NCBI GenBank assembly: GCA_025617745.1
Contig: CM046870.1
Location: 7,628,303-7,692,302 of the forward strand
Direction of reading: 5' to 3'
DNA: 64,000 nucleotides
DNA from: Heliocidaris erythrogramma
Lineage: Eukaryota > Echinodermata > Echinoidea > Camarodonta > Echinometridae
Below, in pieces: positions 35,301 to 47,300 of the stretch. The notes below the pieces were generated by a model. The model was not told where the DNA came from. It saw nothing but the letters and a program-made list of their open reading frames with translations, and did not search any database. Each line of letters begins with the position of its first letter. Position 1 is the first letter of the stretch. A program made the position numbers and the translations under genes.

Positions 35301-38300
35301 GCTATATCCACGGTACAAATCAAATAAACAAAAATATACTGATACTGATACTGATACTGGGATTTTATTATCTTTCTCAATAATCATATGTACATTCATA
35401 CTGAATTACAAGAGCATTATATTGTTATATGCAGGTACATAGGATATTGATTAGATAAAAGGAATAAAAAAAATAGCATAAATGATAATCAAGTCTGATC
35501 CCTTAGCTAAACTAGTATTATACAAGTCTGTTTACAGCATTAATCATTAAGAGATAAATGATTTTAAATAGTGCGAAGAAACAACATAGAACAAAAAAAT
35601 AAAACAAGCAACCAATCAAAATATGACCGAAAATTAAAATCTTGGTTATGCACTTTTACATATTGTCAGAAAAGACAATAACTTATAGGACACATCATTA
35701 TCAAAAATCTATCAGCAATTGAGCTATAAGGGCCTTCCGGAAAGAAAATTGAGAAGGTTTATCTCTTAATTCCGAAGTTAGTGCATTCCAAAAAAATGGC
35801 CCTCTGTATGATAGAGAAAATTGGCCTTGAGTAGTTTTCACTTTTGGTAAACATAAATGTTAATTTTCTCTTTGTCTGGTTCCATATCTGTGTTCAATGA
35901 AAGAAAAGTATTCATTGGTAGATTGTGGCAATTTGTTATTCAACACCTGATACATGAAAACACAAATACACAATTAATGAAACTTAAAGACATTTAAGAA
36001 CTTTAGCTCCTGAAATATTGGTCTGGAAGAAGCCCTGTAAGCGCTGAGTGTTATTGCTCTCATAGCCATCTTTTGACTGAGAAACAAACATTTGAGATTA
36101 CTTTCATAATTACCTCCCCATACCTCTATTCCGTATGATATATGTGGTTGAATGAGTGTCTTATATAATAACAATATAATTTTCCTTGGTACAAATTGCC
36201 GTATTCTATATAAGACACCAATCTTTTTCCTCACACATTTGTTGACATTTTCAATATGGTTTTTCCATGTCATGTGTTGATATATATCTTGCATTTCACG
36301 TGAAAAGAACCAAGCATTGTGTGATCACATATGATAAAAACGGTGAGTGCATTCCATTATACGTAAAAGTGTTCAGCAAATATTTTCTTTCTGATAAGAA
36401 GACCCCATGCTATGGCAGTTTAAAATCATGTAGCTAATTTTTTAAAATTATTATTACGGAACAAAGGTCATTTTTGACGTATACAGATATCGTTTTGTTT
36501 TGTTTTGTTCTGTTTCTATGTAGCAATTACGATTGAAAAAAAGTTACAGATGCAAATTTTGTTAAATTCAAATTTTTAGGGAGCCGTCCTTTGCTGACGT
36601 CGGGACCGCGCCAGTGACTTGCACGGTCTTTTGCGCGTCATGAAAGAGTAGAAACAGTACTTTTGATAACTGGCGTATGCTTTAAATTGACTTCACAGAC
36701 TCGAGTAGAGCGCAGGTAATTACGCAATCAAAATGACCCCTCGTGTGAGCCGGGCTATAGAGATGTAAAAGCAGATACCTGCTCACTGACGGAAACCAAC
36801 AGCCGAATAAACGCAGATTCCTCCTTCTATATCCCCTATCATCCGCCTGTCAAGACTTCTGCAAATACACATTTTGATATGGTGCTAAATAATGTCCGCA
36901 ATATGATTCATTATGTCTATTGATTTAGACAGACATTGGGAAAGATATCGAACTTCCTTTTTGTCTACAAAGTATGTACAGAGTCTGGTAAACACGGATG
37001 CTAATATGATTATGTCTCTTTACACTAATATGGAGTATCATAAAGTACGCGGGTTTTTTTCAGTTACACAACTTTATCTCAGAAACATTACCAAATGGGG
37101 TTTTCCTTTGTAATCCCAATTCTTATCAACTTATTGTTATGCAAATACGCAGTATGATGTTATGATCTCCCACAGTATAATTACTTTTATCTTTATGTTT
37201 TAATCAGAATCTCAAATCATTTCCATTTTGATAGAGAACGATTTCATGTTAGCCAATTAACCCCAAGACCGACATGTTGGTACTTGGCGACATGTTCTTA
37301 CTAGATCCAGTAAATAAATTTAAAAAAAAAGAACAAACGAACCACCCCCACCCCCAAATAAAAAAAAAGACTATCAAAGTTCTGACGGCCCCACCCACTA
37401 TGAGCCGACTCTTTGTCAACATAATGTATATTATGGCAACATTTTTAATGCGTTTTTCAGGTTGTAACACACTATGAATTCCGCAAACATGTTAAGTGTT
37501 AAACAGTCAAAGATAGAGAAATCGTTTTAAAAAAAAATCACTTTTATTAATCTAATGAAAACATCCGTACACTAAATCATAGTATCTTGTTATATACCTC
37601 GTGAGGTATGAAGTCGTATTTCTGCTTGGTTTCTATCCAAAGGCCTAACATTTTTACATTTACTACTGTAATACCGATTGCTTCACTATTGGCCTATATA
37701 TACAGTGCAAGTGGAAAGAAGTGGTGAAGTTGGTCATATTCATCGCACTTAAAAGTGAAGTTGATGCTGTGATGGAAGAGCATTGGCTATATATTCGAAT
37801 TGCTGGCGGATGCGTAGTCCGTGAGTACACCCATTCATATTTGTCCAATCTCTTACCTTATTTCAGATACTAAACCTCCAAGATTCTCGAACTGTCCGGG
37901 TAATCTGGGGACAACAATTTCAACTACACCAACAACAACCGACGTAACATGGACTGAACCAACTGCTTATGACGACTTCCAAAACGGAAATGTCGGAGTG
38001 AGGTAAGAATAATCCGGGGGCATAGCTTTGTAAAAAAATGGAGTGAGTTTTGTATTATCCATTTTCCAGAATAGCATATATTTTTCATGAATGTATTTTT
38101 CATCAACCACTTTCAGGTACTATACTAAATACTTTAGGTACTTACTTGTCTTCGCCCGACTTTATCTTCCCATTTCAATTAAACGCAATTTTAAAGTCAG
38201 AATTCATTTATTGTTAGCACAAATTGTTCATCCCATGCTAATGATTTGACTTTGGGATAAAAAATCAATTTTCCAAATTTGTTCCCATCAAGAAACACAT

Positions 38301-41300
38301 TATGCTGCTTTGGACCATATGGGCAAAAGTGAATAAATTCTTTTTTCATTTTGCTCGCATATGATAATTCCTTTTATAGAGTTGCTTCGCTAAAACAACA
38401 TGTCTTGCTTTTATATATTTTTTTTTTTGCTTTGTGCAAAATATATTTTTAAACCTTTATCAAGAAGCATTGTATGATAAAGTTGAAGGATTTTAAATGT
38501 CCTCTGAATCTAGTACTGAAACATTATTAATCATTCTAAGAATTAGCCTACCACTAGAAATAGCGTCGGTATTGACAATTTTCGATAAAGTTTAAAGCAA
38601 GATCAATATTTAGGCTATTATGATTTAGCCTACTTGATACTATAAAGATTGCTTTTTCATGGAGTTTGCTTAATCATCATCAAAATTCGTCATCAATACT
38701 GATCTTTCCCAAAGATGGTTTAGTGGACCTATCACCTTCTCAAACAACTGTCTATCAAAGTGTTTTGATCATTAGCAAAGTGCTCCACTTTGCTAATGAT
38801 CCCATCCCACCACAAGTTGCAATAAGATCATTCAAGAAAGATTTACGAGTTCTAACTTTTACCTCGTGTCTTCCTTCCCTATGACTGATCAATTTAAGCC
38901 GTCATGTCGCATGATGTGTAATAATCGATAACCGCGATATTTGTTTTTGATTTATTTTTAGCCTCATGGACCAGGCCCCGGTTCTGTTTTCGGAGAGGGC
39001 ACCCACTACACTACATACACTGCACGTGATAATGCTGGAAACCAAGCCAACTGTCAAGTGACAGTGAATGTTGAAGGTAAAAAAAGCACTAATCTGTTTT
39101 TGACAAGCACTAGATCTATTTAGGATTGATATGTATTAATTAACATCAGCTGCAAGCATTTGGTATATTTGATGGGCGATAATTTTATTGACGATGAAAT
39201 CGGTGCTGATCCTTGCCTTTGGAATCAACTTTAAAGAGGTAGATAACACCAACACCGTGTCAGCACAATCAGACATAGGCCTACTGTTCTCCCTGATCGG
39301 GGCCCTGTAATCATATTTTTACCCCGGCTTTAGTAAGGCAACCGTAGCGATCAGTGCGTTGGAATAAATCCTACCATGTACCCACTCACTACACTTGGGA
39401 CGAGTGAGACAAATGTAGATTTATTTTCTTGCGAAAGGACTTCTAGTGCCGTAGCAGGGAATCAAACCCCGTACCTTATGATCTGCAGTCCGGTGACTTT
39501 GTCCACTAGACCAAAACACCCCTGCAAGCATGTTTATTTATGTATTTATTATTCGGCATTTCGAAAAATATACAGAAAACAATTCAGAAAAAATAACAGG
39601 AATAAACATTGTAAAGAAAGGACCTGGATAAGAGTTGATGGGGCTGCCTGGGTTTAGAAAATTTAACTCAGTTACCATGACCCACAGGTCTTCCTTCCCA
39701 CACCCCCTCAACTCCATCCAGGTCAGGATAAGACAATTGAAATAAGAATTAAAAATTAAGAGTGTATCACCGGAAACTGGCGGCACATTAGGTGCAAAAA
39801 ATGTTAAGTTTAAAGATATCATCGCTGGTATACGGGTGGATAAATCAGCGGCGGACGACCTAAGTTTACCTTAAATCAACTGCGCAACACCGATTCATCG
39901 GAACCTAATCATGTGTAACACAGATAAATCTGCTAATTACATTGGTTTTTGACTGGTACCTCGGTCACACCACGAAACCGTATCCAAACTGACTCCAGAC
40001 CGATAAGTTTTGGGGTAATTTTAGGGAATGTGATTTTTTTTGATCGGTCTGTAGTGGGTCTGGCGTTGGTCTCGTTGGTGTGACTGGGGTATTATGTTAA
40101 AAACATCGGTGCCGACTACTGAACACATGGAATCAGTGCCAATGAATTGCATTGCTGATTTTGCTTTGCCGATTTCGCGGAGAATGGTAATGTAATTTTT
40201 TGTTCGGTCTTTTGTCGGTCTGGGGCCCCATTTCATAAACTTGTTATCAGTAACAACTGCTACAATTTTATGACAAATTTGGCCTCAGTCAATCAGATAC
40301 TAGGATTTCAGTAGCTTATAACAGTTATTGCAAGTTTTATGAAACAGGACCGAGCTGTGGGTCTCATTTGTGTGACGGACTGTGGTATGATCATGTTTCT
40401 TTTCACACTGTGTAGAGTGATATCCTAATGTTGATCATCTCCTTGAACCATATATATCAATGGTGACCAAAATGCCAGCATCAGTTATATACTATTGCAT
40501 CAAATCATCGTTCTTAATTTGAAAAAATATATGAAAGAATATAAAAATACAAATAACCATGTTCAATTTTCATTATGCACCTTTCTAGTTGTGAAATGTA
40601 GTACTCTCCTGCATCCGTCAAACGGTTACGTAATATGCAGTGATGGCCTATCAGTAGGTTCTGCTTGTCGCTACTACTGCATTGCTGGTTACGCTTTGAG
40701 CGAAGAGGTGCTTCGTGAATGCAAGAACGATGGACAATGGTCTGGTGAAGAGGCTTCTTGCGAAGGTACGTCACAGGCATATTCATTATTAATATCGATG
40801 CCTTTTGAGCATTCTGAAGAGATATAGCTTTTGTGGAAAACATGAAACAAACATTTCAAGATTCAATACACATGACAGAAGATGCGTATTTCCATGAGGC
40901 CTTTATGGCATATAGTACGTCATGTGAACACATTTCTGTGGGGGATCAGTACTTGCTATAAGGAATTTCTCTTGTAGAGAGAAGAAAAACGGGAAACAAC
41001 GAAATATTCACCCCCCAAAAAGCTGGGTTCTCACGTTTTCAGGTGCCCTTTTGATCTAAAATGTTGGGAACGTGCGCCCCACCCCCGATCCGCAAAAAGC
41101 CGGTACCTGACTGTCACCCAACTTCTCAGACAAATTGGTTTCCTCTTTCAAAGCATTCATTCATGTTGTACCGTAATAAGATGCAGCCTGCATTTTCATT
41201 TTTGAAATAGTCATATCATGCCCTGATGTCATAGAAGCACCATCAAAAGGGGAAGTTACCTGTACAAATGGTAATTATCAACAGAGTGTGTGTACTTACA

Positions 41301-44300
41301 CATGTGAAGCTGGGTATGCCATACCACTGAGTCAGAGCCGAGAGCGTGTTTGTACATCGACAGGGTGGACAGGATCTCAACCATCATGCGAAGGTAAGTT
41401 GACCATTCGTCTGTGAGTATGTCGCGCATATTCAAATATATATATATAATTGTAAGGAAATAACATATACAACAGCTCTGGCAACTCTCGTGGATAAAAT
41501 ATAATTGTGAGATTGTGAGAAATGAAAATGAGAGAATGGTAGCATAGCTTAAATCAAAGTTCCCCAGAGCTGTCCTCCTTTTTTAAACTTTTGCAAAGGT
41601 TGACCACACCACAGAGACGGGCCAGTGTTTTCGGTGATACCAGAATGAATTGACCGACAGATAGACAAATCTTCATTCTTATTAATCATGTTAATCAATT
41701 CCATTGTCGGGGGCAGGTGAGTTGCCTGAGTGAGTTGCGCATGCCTCACATGGATCCTCGTGAATGCGTTGAGATGCATGTACATGTTAGAATGATTATA
41801 TACAGGTCAGTGTTGTAGTGGTAAATATTCTTTTGGGTATACTCCCTTATACTGATAGCTCAATCCTCAGAGCACCAAGCTAACGACGAAGCGATGCACC
41901 GTGATTCACAAACACAACAACACCCCCCCCCCCCCGTGACCTGACAAGAAAACACACACACACACACACACCCACACGCTCACACACACGCAGTTTTGTA
42001 TTGCTTTACTTCCGAGGACAAGTATTGTTCCTCTATTGTTCCTCCGTCCTCGGACAGTCGACGGAATAAGGCACAAATTCATTGTTCGACGTTCGAGGAC
42101 TATTGTCCGGCTTCCGAGGACCATTGTTTTCATGATTTTTTTTTTGTTCTCTGTCCGAAAATGTCCTCGGACATACGGCTAAACACGCCCACCCTCACAC
42201 ACCCACACACGCACAAAATTATCTGTCACAATATCATCTCAAAATGTTAAAATTAAGTTTTGCAAAAAGCATCAAAATTTGAAACATTAGGGAGTTATAT
42301 TTTCAGACCAAAAACATCAAGTCATTTTTTCAGACCAACCCTTGCATAAGCCCTATAGATCTATACATGTCTAAATCACCAAGACTAAAAATAATCCAAG
42401 ATGATTCAAGCCGTTGTCATAATAATTTTTATTTCTAGTTTATGCAACACTCATTTACATGTAATTGCTGGTACAGATTTTTATAAGACACGCTGTCATA
42501 GATCTCCAAATGTCTCAATTGTTTGGTACTGCAACTAAATATATTATATAGTTATTTCATCCATTTTGTTGTGTAGTTTGAAATAAATGTTCTTTAAGAT
42601 ACTTACCCACTGTTAATAACATTCACTGTTTTGTATGTGTAATTTTCATATGATTAAAGACACCTGTTCAACAATTAAATAAGATTGAGTTGTGCTCACA
42701 TGCGTGGCCAGGATTTTTCAATAAGGGGGCCACATGGGTGTCGATCCGTGTTCATGATCGGGGGGGGGGGGGTTTGGGGATTGACCGGCAAGGGAGCGAA
42801 GCCAGTGGCGTATCTAGGGATTATGGCACCCGGGGCAAAAAATGAAGTACCCCCCCCCCCCCCAAGAGAAAGATAACGGCTTGTAGCGCCTTTTTAACCC
42901 TTTTTCTCTCACTTCTTCCGCTTTTTCGCTCTCGCTCTCGCTTTTTTTTTTTTTTTAGTGGCTGAATGGGGGGGGGGGGCATGGTCCCCTTGTGCCCCCT
43001 GTCTACGCCAGTGGTTGTGCTTTTTTAAAGCCTGCATTTATAGTTGTAGAAGTGAATGCAAGTAGTAAGTTTGTAGTTTAGACAGTGTAACATTCACAGT
43101 GCCCTGATTATAAACACGATTTCAAAGGCATCTTTTTCACAATAAATATCACATCAAAATATAATTAAATCTTAGTTTTTGCAAAAAAAAGCGGCATCAA
43201 GCATTAGTGAGTCGTATATTTTCAGACCAACCATTGCATCAACCATATGTCTAAAATGCACAAACTAATCCAAAAATTATCAAACCGTTGTCATAATAAT
43301 GATTTTCTAGTTCTAGTTTCTGGTAATTCTCATCACCTGTAAAGGTTGTGCTATCATAAAGTGTATGATGTAATTATTTAATTGTTAATACAGATTTTTA
43401 TAGACACACTGTCACCTCCAAACGTCTTGTTTGTTAAATAGGCAATGTACAAGTACACAACATCTTTACTCATTTCATACATTTTGTTGGGAGCTTGAGC
43501 AAATTGCAAAATATTCATGAAGATACATACCCAATGTTAATAACATTTTTTTTTAAAGTTTTTTTTGATGTGCAAACAGTGCAGTTTTGGTAATTGAACA
43601 CAACGAACTGTTTAACAATTAACTACAACTGAGTTGTGCTTTTTGAGACCTGAATTCGCCTCAATTTTCCTCAAACTTCAAAGGCTGAAATTCCTTAGTT
43701 GGTCCTGGGACCTGGCCACTGCACAAAATCAGCTCCGCCTCCTTTGGCCATGAAGTTGTACATTGTATATTTTGTACGGCGCATGAGCCATGATGATGGC
43801 CTAGCGGCTATAGGACTAGCATATAGCCAGCTCGCGCTACGCCGGCCAGTGGCCTCGGGCTGGGCGGCACACGCCGTCCGCCACATGCACATCACACGCG
43901 CGCCGCGGGCCCGGCCGGATATGGATCGGATGTATGTAAAAAATAATACGCAATCATACTGCAATACGTACGTTTGATTTGTCAAAAGTTTGTCGAGTAT
44001 ATGGATCGCCAACACAAATTAATTCTGTGGGACACAATTCACAGAGTATGAATTTCGACGATTTTTCATAAATTTCATACATTCTTTTTTTTTTTTCCTA
44101 TATATTTTTTTAATTTTAAAACCTGATATTTTTTGTTAAGTATACGCGCGTATACCTGAAAAAAGTCCAATTTCTTTATACGTATACGGCGTATACAAGC
44201 GTATACGCTCCACTACACCACTGATACAGGTGTAAGACGGAGACATATTTTAACCTTTGCAAATATTTCAAAAAGGGAGGACAGCTCTGGGGAACTTTGA

Positions 44301-47300
44301 TATAAGCTACGCAACCATTATGCTCTCATTTTCATTTCTCTAAATTATATAATTTCCCCCAAAGCTGTTGTATAATTATGTTGTTTGCTTCCACTACACA
44401 CACACACACACACATACACATACACGTAGAGTTTTATATATATATATATAAAACTCTAAAAGCTGGACAGTTTTTGTCTTATTTCTATGCTCAACTGTCC
44501 AGCTATAATGTATCAAACTGTCCCGCTAATGTAGGGGGCGCTATTATGACGGATTAAACCGCATTGCTAACTGTCCTGCTAATGGGGTGTTGCAAGAAAG
44601 TTGCGATTGATTGCAAGTTGCAACTGATCGGTACTGACCAATCAAAATCATTGCTGCAAGCGCATCTTCTTGAATGGGCAGACTCTGAACCAATCCGAAT
44701 GGTTGTTCTAATTTGCTTTACAATTTGCAATTGATTGTAACTTTCTTGCAACACCCCATAAGTTACCAGATAGGTATATAATATATACAATGAATGAATT
44801 CCAACTTTTTTTATTTTAACCAAATTTTCGATCCTCACGGATCTTCCTCAGGGTAATGAACAAAGTTGAATGTGCATGTGAAGTTCTGCTCAGAAAAAGT
44901 TGACAATGTAATACCATGGTAACGCGCTTAGTTGCTAGGTAAAAGTTTGAGCGCTTATTTTTTAATGAGCGCAAAATACATAAATTGTGACGTAATAATA
45001 CAAGCTGACGTGTAGTCTAACATAGCAACACGCACGGTTGCTAGGTGAAAGTTTGAGCGCTTATTTGTCAAGGAGCGCAAAATTCATAAATAGTGACGTA
45101 ATAACAAGCTGACATGTAGTCTAACATAGCAACACGCGCGGTTGTTAGCTCAAATTTTGCGCTAAACTTGAGGGTAAAAGCCATAAATTCAATTATGACG
45201 CAATAATGTATAAAAAAAGAATGGGGCATAAGAAGTAAGACAAATAAGTCAAAGACTAGACATATAGATTAAACATGTTAAAGACATGTTTAGGTCATAA
45301 CCGGTGAGCTCTAACAAACTGAGGCGTTGATGAGGCATTATGAAAATTAGATTTACTACTTAAAGGCCAAGTCCACCCTAACAAAAAGTTGATTTGAATA
45401 AATAGAGAAAAATCCAACAAGCATAACAATGAAAATTTCATCAAAATAGGATGTAAAATAAGAAAGTTATGGTATTTTAAAGTTTCGCTTAATTTCGCAA
45501 AACAGTTATATGCACATCCTGCTCAGTATAGAAATGAGGGAACCAGTGACGTCACCCACTCACTATTTCTTTTGTATTTTATTATGTGAAATATAGAATA
45601 TTTTAATTTCTGCAGATTTCACAATTAGGAAGCTCTCATTGAATTGTGTATAGGTTGCAACAATGGCAATTACACATGTTCAGCGAGGAATCAAACCTTG
45701 TTTCACATTATAACAAGGAAAAATGAAAATATTTCGTATTTCATGTAATAAAATACAAAAGAAATAGTGAGTGGGTGACGTCACTGGTTCCCTCATTTCT
45801 ATACTGAGCAGGATGTGCATATAACTGTTTTGCGAAATTAAGCGAAACTTTAAAATACCATAACTTTCTTATTTTACATCCTATTTTGATGAAATTTTCA
45901 GTGTTATGCTTGGATTTTTCTTTATTTTATTCAAATCAACTTTTGTTAGGGTGGACTTGGCTTTTAAAGAAACTGTATTTCTCTAGCCATGACAGGTTTC
46001 TGTTGAGCCCAAGCTGAAAACCCTTGCTACGAATAATAGCGCGCAATTCAGCTAGTTTTCTCTCATCCGCGGATTTATACCCGCCTCCGAAGAGGCAGAT
46101 CTTAAGATCATTCAGGGAATGGTCGGCTTGGCTGAAATGTTCGGCTACTGGGAAACCAGTACGCCGTTGCCTGATGGTACATCTGTGATTATTGAATCGC
46201 ACTCTAAATATAGTACCTGTTTCAATATAGGCTATTTCAGGGCATTTGTCGGAAAGAAAATAGTACAAAATGTTACTTGAATCACAGTTGTGATCGGGAG
46301 GAAAGATCGTATAACCAGATGAGAGCCGTACGGGGTTTTCAGTTATTATGTGAGGGCAAATTTGACAGCGCGATTTTCCACATGGATTGTTACCTCTAGG
46401 TTGAGGTGTGCCAGGTAGCTGATTTCTCACCAGTAGTCTTTTTCAGATCGGCAGGTTGCCTCTGTGCATGGAAGGGGGCCCTAGGCATGATTTTAGCAAG
46501 TTTTTCATCGGCCGTGATTGTGGGCCACTCTTTCTTGACTTTAAGGGCAAGTTGACGACATTTCGGGTGGTACGTGGAGACAAATGAGACTGCTACTTCT
46601 CCTTTGCTTTTTCTTTTTTGGACGAGAAGACTCTCTCTACTTTTTTGGCTGACCCTTTTCATGGATATCTTGATCATGTCGATCGGATAACCACGTTCAA
46701 TGAAATGCCTGCCAAGCTGCAATGCATCCGATTCGTAGGTAATATATCCGATTCGATATAATATATATTATATCAAATATCATAATTGATAGGATTGAAG
46801 TAAATTGAATATAATAAGAAAGTTAATGTGAGAAAATTACAATGCCCCGACCGGGATTCGAACCCGGGACCCTGGATTACATGACCAGTGCTCTACCAAC
46901 TGAGCTATCCAGGGTCCCGGGTTCGAATCCCGGTCGGGGCATTGTAATTTTCTCACGTTTACTTTCTTATTATATTCAATTTACTTCAATCCTATCAATT
47001 ATGATATTTAATTACGAATTCAAATTGTCCTCTATAGAAATTCGTTGGCATGGATTTGCCCGACTTTAGAGGGAAGACCTGTCTCATTGGTAGGCCATTA
47101 TATAGCGTATACGCATGGATTTGGTATGGATGTACCCCCTACGCTCGATGGAAAGAGGGGGGCTATATGTGAGATTGTTACTTTGCTTCGACGGGAGCCC
47201 GGATAGCTCAGTTGGTAGAGCACTGGTCATGTTATCCAGGGTCCCGGGTTCGAATCCCGTTCGGGGCATTGTAATTTTCTCACATTTACTTTCTTATTAT

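Larger units (their letters stand above)
31698..37866 (+). other. Plus gene intron 2
   Basis: 6.2 kb. It contains homopolymer G and C runs (31880-31980), the 1.6-kb Harbinger-like element (33160-34740) and a minus-strand RT fossil (35331-36294). The segments 32050-33150 (a few internally repeated words such as gagcaaaagc and atatttcaaaatat) and 36300-37860 hold no recognized gene. Confidence 0.6.
39077..40588 (+). other. Plus gene intron 4
   Basis: Contains a minus-strand SINE and two MITEs; no coding signal recognized. Confidence 0.6.

Noticed and set aside
43695-44015. Overlapping 106- and 92-codon frames in a GC-rich patch
   Set aside because: No family recognized, frames on both strands, surrounded by repeats; not supported as a gene.
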